From the NCBI RefSeq assembly GCF_964204645.1, contig NC_134033.1:13766155-13830154 (forward strand): a DNA stretch of 64,000 bases, in the 5' to 3' direction. Below, piece after piece: positions 34,000-60,878 of this stretch (its first letter is position 1; every line of letters begins with the position of its first letter). The DNA comes from Tubulanus polymorphus. Taxonomy: Eukaryota; Nemertea; Palaeonemertea; Tubulaniformes; Tubulanidae. Under the pieces are notes generated by a model. The model worked only from the letters and a program-made list of their open reading frames with translations, had not been told where the DNA came from and did no database searches. The translations under genes and the position numbers were made by a program.

Positions 34000-35841
34000 G
34001 TCGGATACATTTTTACGGTCCCAAAAGGTCTGACTTGAGCGAAGTCTATTGTATATAATAATGGTTGCCTTGCTGGTATCCCATTGAAAATGAACTACAA
34101 ACACCATACATTGTCTCTATTTTGTTAGCACATTCAAACAGAAAGTGCTCATCCATACTTGATACACTTACAATACATTGTACTTTGCGGTGTGAATTTT
34201 TAAGTGGGTGGCTTCAGGCTGCAGATTGCTACCAACATAAACAGAAAACCTCGCGATTTCAATATCGTACATTTCGTTCAAACCCCGAATATAAGAGGTA
34301 AAATTTCCATGAATTCATAACGTGACAAGACCAATGCTACGATGAACCACTGCGAGAGGCCAAGTCACGAGTCGAAATCGAATTAAGTTTTTTTCGGCCG
34401 CCGATAAATAGTTAAATTTGATTGGTTTGCTCTTCCATATAAATTACATAAACCAGTGTAAAACAAACAAACGCGCACGCGATAAAATATTCTCAATACT
34501 CTCTAATCAATAATATCAGTTTTTACACGATCAAAAATGACAATTTTTGTCTTTTCTAACAAAAAGAAAAATTGCCTAAATCCGAAAGACACCAACTCTC
34601 AATCAGTTAAGACTAGTAGCACGCACAGGTTTCATACATTGCACTAAAACAAGAAACACAGTTTTGAGAAACCGACTGAGAAAATTGTTTCTGTTGAGTT
34701 CGATATCACGGAATAGCTAAACAAGAAATACCAACATAATAAACAACTAGTGACGAAGATCGGATCGTATGACTGATCGAAATCATTAACCATTTCATAC
34801 AATTACTACTTTCTCATCACTTAGCGACGCTGTAGGTACGTTTCTTGTTTCACTATGTGCAATAGCGGGTAAACTACACATGCACGAACACAAATGTTTC
34901 TTGTTTCGATGTTTTACTCGCTATGCGCGCGCGCTAGATTTGACGCAATTTTTGAGAAAACGTAATAATTAAATACTTAATTCTATTACTGCGTTGAATG
35001 AAAATCGGTATTTTCTAAGTTTTCGATTCGAACATTTTCGACTCTATTTCTATATAACATATTTACATACGTATAATAATTTACATAAATTCACTTTTAA
35101 TAAATTAAAGATTTGACCACCCACCCCTCCCTTCCTCCCCATCCTCTGAGTAAGCTATTTCGTTATTCTGCGGCTGACGTGAGTGAAGATGAATGATGAA
35201 CACAATTCAGTAGATCTTTCCATCATAAGATCATTGATGAGAGTGAGACGTCATGATTATTTTAATGATTCGAAACAAACACGCTTCGGAATTTCCGGCG
35301 TCGAAGCCGAACGAAAACCAGGAGTTCGAACACAAATTTGGCACTTTTAAAACATTAATGCCACTCCGCTAATACCAAAGAAAGTTCCGACTTTATTTTA
35401 ACGTTCGGAAGAAGCTCTTCGTCATCGGGAATCACAGGTTGTACTAATTAAACAGATATCGCCACATGACAACATCTTCGCATGGCTTGGATGAAACATC
35501 GAATGTAGTCACCAGATTTTTACCAGTCAAAACTAAAATCATCATGTTTAACTGATCAAATATGAAGAATACAACTATCAAAACAAATTGCCATCATAGA
35601 CTGTCAAAATGTTTCTCTTCTAAAATAAGAAAGTCTGCTGATTAAAATTCAATGTTTAGAAGGTTATAACATGATAAAATTGATGGGTAAGCCTCACCGT
35701 GTAGTTGTAATTTTGACAGTTTAATCTAGGGTATCTTTATGCATCAAATATGATATTTTGAGTATATAATGTGCGTAGATTATACGAGTAAATTTGATGT
35801 TTTAGTTGTGACCGGTAAAATATGACACTTTGACGGATTAA
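34000..35841. other. AT-rich stretch without a gene
   Basis: I see no coding exon on either strand. It may include the 3' UTR of FBXO45, which is transcribed leftward into it, but no end can be fixed from sequence alone. Confidence 0.4.
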
Positions 35842-36092
35842 CCCTTTCAGTACGGAGTATAAATCGTGATGGACTTAGCTAGTACACTGCACTGCGTGGT
35901 GTATTGTAGTTATCGGAAATTAGTTTTTATCTTTATTGAAAGATGGCAGTACCTGTCAAACTAAGTTAAATATTCGTAACTAACAATACACCGCACTGCG
36001 ATGTAGACGCACTTCAGCCGTATGCTCGTTATTCAACACAGAAGGGTGGAATTTTTTAAAATTTTCAAATAAATTAGTCGGCACTGAAAGGG
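35842..36092. mobile_element. PiggyBac-like MITE, copy 4 (intact TTAA on both sides)
   Basis: TTAA, then CCCTTTCAGTAC ... GCACTGAAAGGG, then TTAA, with ACACTGCACTGCG/ACACCGCACTGCG palindromes inside. It lies 390 bases past the FBXO45 stop, probably in its 3' UTR. Confidence 0.82.
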
Positions 36093-36482
36093 TTAATTCG
36101 ATGTTTCGTTTTGTCAGTATGCCATATGTTTGAACTCATCTGCCTGAATCAGGTGCCTGCAGATAAAAGACTAAGTACCTAAATGGAGGAAATTGGAGTA
36201 TCAATTTTCCCTGGAGACAGCCGTGGTGGCTGTGACTACCCGTCATAGCTGAAAAACGTTGCAGGCGAAACTATCGTCGTCGTTGTTTTTGTAGCAGCTG
36301 CTGAGATTCGTTGGTTTTCGTTTTGTCATGAGATTTCGCCACCTCAGATCCTCATCCGCCCCCGAACGAATACGTCCCGGCGATAAATTCAAAAGTTTAA
36401 AATGCAAAATATAACGTCGTGTCCACCGTTCGCACACATCGCGTTGAATGTTTGCTGACTGACTGACAGACGGACCGTGTCG

Positions 36483-38270
36483 CTATCCGTCCAGCGGTTG
36501 ACCTAAGTACACCATTGATACTTCTGTATTGCCGTAAACTGCTGATACTGAAGGGTAAAGATGAGTATCTGGTAATCCTCTAAATGCAACTCCTACAAAT
36601 AGAACATTTTTACGCAATTATATTCCAGTGTTTTCGATAAGAAATTAACAAGCCAGGTCCCTTAGAAAAGCAGGAGGGTTCCCCCTAGCCTATGTCACAG
36701 TCCCTGAAACAAAAGCTAGTTTGAAAAACCAGGCGGGTCCTTTACAAACAACAGACAGACCTGGGACCTGGCTGTTATTGAAAACACAGTATTTGAATCC
36801 ATAGCAGTCTTTTACAGCTCGGCCACTATCACTTGAACATAGCTGTCCACAAGGAATTTACCCGGGGCCAACTATCAGGCCTGATCACTATTGGCCCTAG
36901 CTGTCCACTACATGTAACTCACCTAAAAATTCGTAATTTTTTTCAAATGCAAGAGTATTGTCTTCACAGTCTAGTATAACCCGTATTCGTTCACCAACCT
37001 ACAATATGGATACATAAACCTTAAAATACTACATCAGGATCCAGCTCCACAGTTATGAGTTTAGAGTTAACTCCGAGTTAAAATTAGTTCATTTTCAATG
37101 AGTTAACTCTCGAGTCAAATCTTAAATCACAACTGTCGAACTGGGTTCTGGAGCATACTGGAGGAGTGATAGCTCACAATGTAGCACTCTCACTGCTGGA
37201 GGAGTGATGTCTCACAATGGAGCACTCCTCATTGCTGGAGGAGTGATATCTCACACTGCTGAAGGAGTGATATCTCACACTGCTGGAGGAGTGATATCTC
37301 ACAATGGAGCACTCCTCATTGCTGGAGGAGTGATATCTCACAATGGAGCACTCCTCATTGCTGGAGGAGTGATATCTCAGACTACTGGAGGAGTGATATC
37401 TCACAATGGAGCACACTCAGTGCTGGAGGAGTGATATCCCACAATGGAGCACACTCAGAGCTGGAGGAGTGATATCTCACAATGGAGCACACTCAGTGCT
37501 GGAGGAGTGATATCTCACACTGCTGGAGTGCTGGAGGAGTGATATCTCACACTGCTGGAGTGCTGGAAGAGTGATAGCTCACAATGGAGCACTCTCACTG
37601 CTGAAGGGGTGATATCATAGCACTCCATCTGGAGCACATTGCACTGGAGGAGTCGTTTCTCACATTGGAGGAGTACAGTACTGTCTCTTACCTGATATTT
37701 CGGAGCATTGTTTAATTGAGGGTAGTTGCCCTGACAATCTCCGTTATGTAATAAATTATTATCGACCAGATTCCAACCCCAACTCTGATCATCGCTGCCT
37801 AGTAACGCTACGTATCCGTGGCACTGATTCGGCGCTTTTTTCGTCGCGATGCCGATCACGGCGACCGTACCGAGCGGTCCTTCCCACCAAATTTCCCAAC
37901 AATGTCGGCCGTTTTTGAAACCGATTTTGCCGCGTGAGCCGTCCGTGCTTTGCGCGACCGGATTGCGATGGATCGTAAATCCGTTGTCTTTAATGTACAT
38001 ATTGCGCGAACAGTCGTTCGGGTTCCAGGCGTGGAAAAAGGATTTTAATTTCGCCTTGTAAGTGGGTACATTGCTGAGAATGTTCGATTTCAGGGCCACT
38101 TCGGCGAGTTTCCTGACGCAGTGAAAGCGCCAAACGTCGTTATTCTCGTCGTTCAGGATTCGATACCAGGACTTGCAGGTCAGCGCGCAGTTTCTCAGGT
38201 CCTCCAGCTCCAAATAGCTGAAAATTATCTCCAAAATTCCCGATGAGAATTTCATGACAGCAGAAGCCAT
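36483..38270 (-). CDS. FBXO45: F-box/SPRY domain protein 1 (FBXO45)
   Basis: Three exons (minus): 37692-38270, 36923-36998, 36483-36592, phases consistent, 254 residues. FBXO45 is the substrate-binding part of an atypical ubiquitin ligase with SKP1 and the MYCBP2/PAM/Highwire protein, acting at synapses in known animals. An F-box lies at about 6-50 ([20 protein letters not shown]) and a SPRY domain at about 80-254, with [38 protein letters not shown], then [18 protein letters not shown] and the C-terminal VYLGQPLDG, all near-identical to the conserved family. The extra open codons after KYQ in exon 1 are intron (donor GTAAGAG). Intron 1 holds a minisatellite. Divergent from EMC5, 445 bases apart. 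Confidence 0.97.
37037..37150. repeat. Foldback repeat, GGATCCAGCTCCACAGTTAT family
   Basis: Left GGATCCAGCTCCACAGTTAT and right CAACTGTCGAACTGGGTTC arms enclose GAGTTAACTC palindromes. It lies in FBXO45 intron 1, next to the minisatellite. Same family as 25661-25770. Confidence 0.65.
37151..37670. repeat. Minisatellite in FBXO45 intron 1
   Basis: GCTGGAGGAGTGATATCTCA is repeated about a dozen times, joined to either a short tail (CACTGCT, unit about 24) or a longer one (CAATGGAGCACTC plus CTCATT or ACTCAGT, unit about 39). The array begins about 150 bases inside the intron and stops just before exon 1. Confidence 0.9.
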
Positions 38271-38715
38271 GATGATTCAATTTCAATTCAATTCAATTGT
38301 TGACTTTATTTCATTGAATTCAATCAAATTTAGAATTTATTTACCAATATAGTTTTGTTTTGTACATCATAACGGTCTTTTAAGAAAACAATAAACAAAC
38401 TGACAGAAGATCACTTAGATTTATAATTAGTGGATAAATAGGTAGATTTAAGTCAAACTTATTGTTGAATGAAAATGATATAAAATTCTACCATGTCTTC
38501 TCCCGTGATATTAAAAACAGCTGAATTGATTTTAATTTTGATGGCTTTTCGAAGCCATAAACAATTCTAACAAATTATGATATTTCATCAGCCGCAAATG
38601 TAATTCAAATTCTCAAAAATGCTTGATAGGCGGCGACACCGGTGAAAAATGGCGAATTCGTGACTGGAAGATTTTTAGGTACGAACGCAGAAATTCTGGC
38701 GCTAATTTGACAGTA
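38271..38715. promoter_or_regulatory. Shared FBXO45-EMC5 divergent promoter interval
   Basis: The two start codons face away from each other across 445 bases with no other gene, the layout of a bidirectional promoter. A CAATTCAATTCAATT run lies next to the FBXO45 start. No TATA box is evident. Confidence 0.55.
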
Positions 38716-40218
38716 ATGGCATCGACTTTACAGAAACTTTGTGTTGTTTTCGGACTGTTGTCTTTATTGCACGCTGCCTACTCGGCTACTCAACGTAAGT
38801 TACGCTTTTAAATTGTAAAAAATGGCTAAAATATGTCGATAATTTTGGTATAGTTCGAACGAGGTGGCAGCACCTGACGGTCATTATTTTTTTTTTTACA
38901 GATCGCACGTACATACGTTTAACAGAACAAGAATTCACCCGTTTACCTATCGATGTAAGTTCAACGATTTTAAATTTATGAATTGTTGGCTGATTTGTCT
39001 TGAAAGAATACTTGTCAGCGATCGCCAACATATCATGACACGTGAATGAAGAAGGTTGGATGATATCGCCGCCAGCCTAGTCCGCTGCGCTGTTCCAGCT
39101 TTTTTTTAGCCACATCTATAACGTCCCCTTAAACTGATCAGATAAGATACATAGAACCTTCGTTTGATAACAAAATGTCACTTAGGATTTCTTTTTAGGC
39201 CTAGGGACCTTCAAATTTAGGGGGTTGGACCCCCTCTAAATCCTGATACATAGAACCTTCGGTTGATATCGTCTAGAATCAGAAATAAATGAATTACGTA
39301 GATTAGTTTATGTTTGACAAGCAGAAAAAGTCAGTAACCTGTCTGTTGTTTAGTTTCACGATCGGATAAGCTCGTCTGATTATCAAAACTTACCACCAAC
39401 GATTAGGTAACTAACTACTGTGGCAGTACCTACTCCATGAAAGGGCCTTAACAAGGTCCGTCAACTGTGTGTTGTATTTGAAGGATATTTCTGATGTAAT
39501 TTCGTTCAGATATTGGTGCAGTGTTTGTTTGGATTGATTATAACGTGTTACGGCGTTGTAAATGTCGCCGGAGACCTACGAGAAATCAGAGCTACTGAAG
39601 AATTAGAAAACAAGTAAGTCCCCCTATGACATCATTAAATCAGAAACAAGATATCGGAATATCTTTGCTGTTAGCGGTGCATCCAGGAATTGACTCGGTA
39701 GTGCCAATAAAGCAGGGGCCGGTTTCATTGGTAAGACGCGGGAGTCCGCTAGATACATTTTTACAAGTATCTCGATGTTTTTAGACTCAATGCTCTGGAA
39801 AGGTTGGTGCACAACATTTAGGGGATGTACCCTAGGGGCTGCACAATGTCTCGGTGACCCTCTCCCCCTAAATCCATCACTAGTTGTTTATTACTATTGA
39901 GGTTAGTGTTGTGAATGTCAGAGCCGACATGATTGGCTCAGAGAAACAATCTCTCCGATTCGACCCATGAGAACTAACAGTTCCAACATTCCTTATTTAT
40001 AGCAATCCTGAAAAAGTATTCCGATTTCGTCTATTTATTTGATTATTTTATTTAATATTTGCCATCTTATCTGAAAAAAGAAGGGCCGTCATTGATTATT
40101 GTATGGATTGTATATTAATTTTAGAACGTGGGAAACTATCGGGAATCGTACATCGTTTTATACGTTCAATCATCGCGGTAAAGTTTTATTCGGAAGAGAC
40201 AGCAGACGTGAGGCTTAA
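38716..40218 (+). CDS. MMGT1: ER membrane complex subunit 5 (membrane magnesium transporter 1)
   Basis: Four exons: 38716-38794, 38902-38954, 39510-39613, 40125-40218, all in phase, 109 residues. EMC5 is a core subunit of the ER membrane complex that inserts membrane proteins; it was first described as a Mg2+ transporter. Two membrane helices are seen at about 3-24 and 46-66 (VVFGLLSLLHAAYSATQ and LVQCLFGLITCYGVVNVAG). Family landmarks are HRTYIRLTEQEFTRLPID, ATEELENKTWETI and FYTFNHRGKVLF. The C-terminus is about 20 residues shorter than the human protein (131). Start chosen at 38716, because it begins MASTLQKL directly before the first helix. Confidence 0.95.
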
Positions 40219-40362
40219 AGAGATTCATACTTCACCCGAGGTACGTTTAAAACCGATTTGAATCCCGAAAACAGTCAGAAATATTGACGTTTTGCGATTA
40301 TCAGGACGGCTGCTTTATCCGGCTTGTTAAATATTTGTTGTTAGATCGTCCAAACAATCAAT

Positions 40363-40715
40363 CAGTTTTTCGTCTATGTCCGGACTATTTTCCAGATTCC
40401 CTACAACTCTTGATTCCTTAGAATTTCCTTATGGAAATTGCTTTTAAAGGTGCTTGAAACTCCTTTAATTTGAGCAAAATTCCAAAAACTCTCACTTCAA
40501 GAAATAGGCAATTAGAATAGGTTATTTCAGCCTAACATCAGTTTTCCGTCTATGTCTGGACTGTTTTCCAGGGTCCATACAACCTACAACTCTTGGTTCC
40601 TTAGAAACTTCTACGGAAAATGCTTTTTAAGGTGCTTGAAACTCCTTTGATTTGAAGACAATGCCCAAAACTCTCACTTTGAGAAATAGGCAATTAGAAA
40701 TGTTTGCAGTTGTAC
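40363..40715. repeat. Tandem duplication of a 176-bp unit
   Basis: Two units both contain CGTCTATGTC(C/T)GGACT, GGTGCTTGAAACTCCTTT and AATAGGCAATTAGAA, 176 bases apart. A third diverged copy lies at 41904-42045, so WDR53 is bracketed by them. Confidence 0.8.
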
Positions 40716-40858
40716 AAATCTTTCAGTCGCCCGAATTCAGATAAAATCTAATATTCAAATGTCTGTTATATTTTCTAGGTGTTCAATAATTGGTTTATAC
40801 GTAATTTTTTTCCGCACGTTGTATCTAAAACTGTGTCGATCGATGTTGTAAAATAAAT

Positions 40859-41881
40859 ATGGCCGCCGTAAAGTTCGATGTCGGGCACCTGTCTACGGTC
40901 TTGTGCGTCGACGCCGCCGACAAAATGGCCGCCTCGGGCGACGAGGATTCGTCGTTGATTCTGTGGACGCCCGACGGCGTCGCGACCGGTAAAATAACGG
41001 CGGGCACGGGCGGAGTGAACGCCGTACGACTCGCGCGTTCTAAACCGGAGATTTACGCCGCGGCCGGCGACCAGATTTATAACTACGACTCGCGCAATTT
41101 AAAAACGCCGCTGTTCGTCTATTCGGTGAACGCCGACGAAGTGAACGATCTGCGTATAGGTGGCGCCAGCGCGGAGCAGTATTTATCGGCGGCGGACGAT
41201 TCGGGCGCGATTCGCGTCGTCGATTTGAAGAATCGGCGACTGTTCAAAACGCTGCGGAAACACGATAACATCTGCACGACGGCGGCGTTCCGACCGGACC
41301 GACCGACCGAGATCATCACCGGCGGAATGGACTGCAACGTCGTGCGCTGGGATTTTAAACGCGCGCGACCGCTGCGTCGATTCGATATGAACGAACTCGT
41401 CGATAAAACCGACGAATCGCGATTCGTGCTGAATCCGCCGTTAGTTCATTCGGTGTGTATATCGGCAGACGGCGCCGTTCTCGCCGCCGGATTGGACAAC
41501 GCGCAGATTAAACTGTTCGACACGTCGGGTAAAGGCGTGTTTTATAAGAAGTCGTTGAACGCGCATCGTCAGGGCGTCGCGTGCGTTCACTTCGCCGCAT
41601 TCGGATCGCACGTTCTCATCTCCGGCGCCAACGATTCGACGGTCGCTGTTTGGAAGAACGTCGCCGAGATTTTAACGCCGCCGAAGAAGAAGAAGGAATC
41701 GTTGGATGACGCCGCCGGTACAAGCGCGACGGACACCGGCGCCGCCGATAGCGCAGACGACGCGGTGAAGATTTTCGAACACGGGAGTAAAGTGAACGGT
41801 TTGTCGAGTTGGAAACAAAACGGAAATCAAATTCTAGTCGTTGATCAATCAAAACTAATCAGCGCGTATACTTTGAGTTAG
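40859..41881 (+). CDS. WDR53: WD repeat-containing protein 53
   Basis: Intronless, 340 codons, much more GC-rich than its surroundings (dense CGCC/CGTCG runs). The WD40 propeller protein belongs to a family proposed as substrate receptors of CUL4-DDB1 ubiquitin ligases. It starts MAAVKFDVGHLSTVLCVDAA, giving the conserved GH at 9-10, followed by SGDEDSSLILW, SAADDSGAIRVVDLKNR, NICTTAAFRPDRP, GGMDCNVVRWD, GLDNAQIKLFD and SGANDSTVAVW, then a Lys/Asp-rich linker and a last blade with QILVVDQSKLISAY. Order and spacing match human WDR53 (358 residues). There is no intron in the coding part. It sits next to FBXO45/EMC5. Confidence 0.95.
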   Translation: MAAVKFDVGHLSTVLCVDAADKMAASGDEDSSLILWTPDGVATGKITAGTGGVNAVRLARSKPEIYAAAGDQIYNYDSRNLKTPLFVYSVNADEVNDLRIGGASAEQYLSAADDSGAIRVVDLKNRRLFKTLRKHDNICTTAAFRPDRPTEIITGGMDCNVVRWDFKRARPLRRFDMNELVDKTDESRFVLNPPLVHSVCISADGAVLAAGLDNAQIKLFDTSGKGVFYKKSLNAHRQGVACVHFAAFGSHVLISGANDSTVAVWKNVAEILTPPKKKKESLDDAAGTSATDTGAADSADDAVKIFEHGSKVNGLSSWKQNGNQILVVDQSKLISAYTLS

Positions 41882-41903
41882 ATGAATTTTATCCCCCCCC
41901 CTT

Positions 41904-42045
41904 ATTTCTAACAGGCTCCTTTCTACTTCTTGATTCCTTAAGAAACTCCTACAAAACAGGATATGGTGCTTGAAACTCCTTTGATTTTAACAAGGCCTAG
42001 AACTCCTTTTAGACTGTTTCAATTTTGAGAAAGGCAATTAGTAAT
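41904..42045. repeat. Third copy of the 176-bp repeat
   Basis: CTTGATTCCTTA, GGTGCTTGAAACTCCTTTGA and GGCAATTAG match the tandem units at 40363-40715. It begins 23 bases after the WDR53 stop codon, so it may lie in its 3' UTR. Confidence 0.6.
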
Positions 42046-44974
42046 TTTTGTCTAGTCTTATAGTAAACTATCCCTCAATCGATACAGTTGGGACCTGAAT
42101 TTTTTACCCGATTAAGCAGTTACCAAATTAGAAACCAAGTTTAGAAATGTTAAGGGTAACAATTTGTAGGGATTCTGTTTTATTCCTCTCCCCTATTACC
42201 GGGTATTTCGAATCTAAATTCTGCATTCTGTTTTGTATAGTCAGTTGTCATCGCTTTAGTTTAATCCGTACATCTGCTCTGTTTAAATATTGCAGATGCA
42301 CTTCTCTTATGTTTATTCTACGATGTGTTGTGTTGATTTTGAAGATCGATGTTTAAAAATGTTCACATTACAAATCTATGTTGTACGAACCAACGCAGCC
42401 AGACGTGTCCGAAACAGTTCTTAGAGTACACAGAGGAACCTCGTTATAATAACGATTAATCAGTTATTACAAACTTAGAATTTTATACTATGTAGATAAA
42501 TGTTGATTCACCTGATGAAGCTATTATTTGTAATGAAAGCTTGTGCGTCGAGTAAACAAGTTAAAACCTATATAGTACTACTCTATATAGTATTACCTCT
42601 CACTAATAATGAACAAATGGTTTCCTGAGCCCTAGGGCCTATTTTATAGACTATCAATATCAACCTTAACAGGGAAATGTTGATAATTTCATGCTGGATA
42701 TAAAGAACTATCAGATATAACAAACATATTTTTCAGGTCCCCTGAAGTTCGTTGTAACGAGGTTCCGCTGTACAGTCCCCTCTCAGTTACTATGTACAAC
42801 CTTGGAGTGATCATTGAAATGATTACTCCAAGGTACAACAAAGAATAGAACTGGGGCTGGTTAGTCTAGTACCTAGTCGTCGTTCCACAGTTGTTCGAGG
42901 GAACCGTAACCACGACTGGTATTCAGACTAGGGGCTGGTTTGATAGTTTTCTAATTTCATGGATGTAAAAAATTGATATCAACATAAAACAGCGCAAACT
43001 ATGCAAAAATGGATAGAATATCCTTAATTTATTCTCGAGTTTTTTTCTCATAATTTGTGGATAATTGTGTGGTGAGTGATTGAATGTATCTATGATGAGG
43101 TCGGAATTTTTCTCAAAATTTGGTGTTTAAAGTGTATACTATTAATGATAGAACAATGTACGTGTAAATAATGAATAAATCTTCATATCACCCAATTTCA
43201 ATGAGTCAATATTAGATATCTTATCTAGGATCTGAATCACGAGTTCGTCCTGTTATAACTCATCGAGATGATAAGAGGAGGCTAGAATAGAGTAGGGTCA
43301 GATCTAGAGGAGAATATTTGAAGGACGTGTCACATTCCAGAAGGACACTGATATCCCCTTAGGCAATATTACTCAAAAAAGATTTATGGACTTGTACAAG
43401 TTACCTCTCCCCAGGGTGAGATGACTGATACATGGAATAGAGTTATAGGCTGGGGGTAATAATACCAAGTTTGGAGCGCATTTGAACAAGACTAGTTAGG
43501 ATACCTGCGCTATATAAATGTCAATTATTATTATTACAAGTCCCCTTGGATTCGCCCCTGCAGAATATGGCGCTCTGCTAACGAGGAAGAAGAGTACAGT
43601 ATGCGGTGAACAAGCCATTTTAGTGATGGAAGCAGTATCTGCATACCACTTGGGCAAAGGGACAAGGGTTTTCATTTTTCTTGTCAATTGGGATCACAGG
43701 GAGATGTGCGCGGCCCTTGTCTGTCTCCTACACAGAATCATGATACCACCATGGGGGTTTACAGGGGGGTCCCTATCCTGTATAAACGTTGCCAGCCATC
43801 CTTACGACTAAGTATTACGTAACGTCCTGATTTGTGCGCCTGACTTTCACAAAAACTGCTGAAAAGTCCTACCTTTTGACTTTAAAAAAAAGTAAATGAG
43901 AGAAAAGTGGCAAATTCTAATGAATGTCATTTTATCATCGCAAGCTGAATTTACACGTTAATGTCGCTATAATTCATAGCAATAATTACAAGCTCTGTGT
44001 ATATATATATATACCTCACTAGATATAGAAATACATACGTGTATACAAATATACAGCTAAATCTTAGTTCAATTTGCCACCACATCGCGAATCGGGTTTC
44101 ACGGCAAAGCAAAATATGAGCCAGTTGAATCTACAAGATTTAGTTCATTGAATTTCAGCCCATAACTGTCTAACAGCTCCCGGCTGAGTTCATAGCGGTT
44201 GTTGAAAGTCCTTAAATGGGAATTTGTCAATTCAAGGCCTTGAATATATTGGAACGGGCTCTAAAATCCTTAAAATCATTGTCATGGGCCTTGGATGGCA
44301 TCGCCTCAACAGCTATGGTGCACACGATCAGTATTGTTAGATCTAGTAGCCTACACTAGTCTGATGAATGGACCAAATGTATATTGGAAATTTTATGAAC
44401 TATCAAAAAAGCCCTGAGAAGGGGGTCCTTGAAAGTCCTTAAATGAAATTGGTCATGGGAACTATGAACCTTGTCCTGTTCTATTGGAAATTATAGAAGG
44501 TGGCAAATAACTAGAATTCATATCATCAACAGGTAATAAAAGCACACGAATCATAGCACGCAAAATTTCAACTGGTTTGAAAATAAAATCTCCAGTACCG
44601 GTATGTATCATGTCTGAGCGTATTATATTTACTTTTATAACGAACTAATGCGTACGTAATAAATGAATGACCCCTTAGTAGTTAACGGCATATCACATTT
44701 TCTGCAACACTGAAAAGTTTTTAAGAAAAAAATCTTTAAATTCAAACTTTTGTACTAATCGAAAAACTATTTTCCGATTGAACTCTATATGAATTAAGCA
44801 TTAAATAAATATAAATTACAAATTGCTCATCAAATAAACTTCATTAACCACGCACAAACTGATTAGAAAAACGCGTTACTTCAATAACAAAATGCAGCTT
44901 ATTTTGACTCGATCTCAATCAGGAAACTATGAAGAAATTGTCATTGTTCAAATGATCTTTGTCTACGCAAGGTA
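42046..44974. other. Intergenic DNA, WDR53 to the 38-bp array
   Basis: No gene is supported. It contains a pogo-like MITE (42431-42770), one end of an ATTACGTACGC MITE (44645-44680) and short TA repeats near 44000. Confidence 0.5.
42431..42770. mobile_element. Pogo/Tc1-like MITE, third copy
   Basis: CAGAGGAACCTCGTTATAAT at the left and GTAACGAGGTTCCGCTG at the right, flanked on the right by TA. It is 340 bp long with a single terminal unit, so it shows the state before the 11-fold amplification seen at 32631-33402. Confidence 0.72.
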
Positions 44975-45582
44975 TTCATCTCTGATACAGATTTGATACT
45001 TGGGTTGAATCATTCATCTCCGATACAGATTTGATACTTAGGTTGAATCATTCATCTCCGATACAGATTTGATACTTGGGTTGAATCATTCATATCTGAT
45101 ACAGATTTGATACTTGGGTTGAATCATTCATCTCCGATACAGATTTGATACTTGGGTTGAATCATTAATCTCCGATACAGATTTGATACTTGGGTTAAAT
45201 CATTCATCTCCGATACAGATTTGATACTTGGGTTGTATCATTCATATCTGATACAGATTTGATACTTGGGTTGAATCATTCATATCTGATACAGATTTGA
45301 TACTTGGGTTGAATCATTCATGTCTGATACAGATTTGATACTTGGGTTGAATCATTCATATTTGATACAGATTTGATACTTGGGTTGAATCATTCATATC
45401 TGATACAGATTTGATACTTGGGTTGAATCATTCATGCCTGATACAGATTTGATACTTGGGTTGAATCATTCATATCTGATACAGATTTGATACTTGGGTT
45501 GAATCATTCATCTCCGATACAGATTTGATACTTAGGTTGAATCATTCATGTCTGATACAGATTTGATACTTGGGTTGAATCA
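44975..45582. repeat. 38-bp minisatellite, 16 units
   Basis: GATACAGATTTGATACTTGG starts at 44984 and recurs every 38 bases up to 45554. The following GTTGAATCATTCAT is joined to CTCC, ATCT, GTCT or similar, giving a few unit types interspersed along the array. Confidence 0.95.
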
Positions 45583-60070
<14,488 letters not shown>

Positions 60071-60878
60071 TTTCGTTTCTATCTCAGCGTAGTGTACCGG
60101 GCTACTGCATCAAAATGAGTCAGGCGTCTTACACTCAGTGTTTCGATTGACTTTTTCTCAAAATGCGTTGCACTTTTCTCTCACCCAGGAAAGGGCCTGT
60201 AATACGAGAAGAACAGTTAACACAAACTTATTTGACAGAATGACGACTGATGTACTCTCAAGTCAAGTTGAAACAGACATTAGTTCGATATCTCCGCAGC
60301 GACTGAAAGAGAAACTAGGTCACTAGTAGTAGCAGTAATAAATACAACAACTGTCAACTACTGTCAATTTACGACTTGTTGAGACGAGTTGAGACTTGAG
60401 TTGCACGTACGCTTACGTTTCATTTGATTCTCTCGTATTTCAGCTCCGAGTAGTAGCAGCGCTTGTCACTGTAACGTGCCACCGCCGCCGCTGCTGTTGT
60501 TACTGCTCTTGAAATCCAGACACTTCTTCCTATAACTGAACTAAGTAAAACAGCTGTTGTAGCGTCAAATATCCGTAAATATTCCCATTCTTCCAAACCC
60601 GGAAATAAACAGCCCGTGTTGAATACGTCATCAATATCGGTGTACTCCAATTCAATTCAAATTTAGCCTCGCATGCCATAGCTGGATTAAATTCAATTTA
60701 TTTATTTATATTATACTAAGCGTGACGAAGGGGTCAGGGGTGGCTACAACAGAAGCCTGGCCTATCTTAGCAATAATTTGATTAAAAAAATCTGAACAGC
60801 GAGCGGTTGAACGTTAATTTTTCCGGGGCTATGGAAATCTTCGAAAAAAAATCGTTGCATCGGCCGGAAAAAAATCGT
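60071..60878. promoter_or_regulatory. 5' flank of PCYT1A
   Basis: The PCYT1A start codon lies at the left edge, so its promoter and 5' UTR should be here. No TATA box or coding exon is recognised; a 77-codon open stretch on the minus strand at 60420-60650 has no recognisable domain. Confidence 0.4.
60851..60878 (-). repeat. Duplicated tRNA 3' end and terminator
   Basis: The 17 bases ATCGTTGCATCGGCCGG (plus strand) occur at 60851-60867 and again at 60874-60890, where they belong to the tRNA. The extra copy carries its own T-run (minus strand). Confidence 0.85.

Noticed and set aside
37174-37434. Repetitive ORFs with [13 protein letters not shown] or RYHSSS units
   Set aside because: They are products of the FBXO45 intron minisatellite read on both strands.
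43518-43811. 97-codon plus-strand ORF
   Set aside because: No family resemblance and no neighbouring exon; likely chance in a repeat-rich interval.
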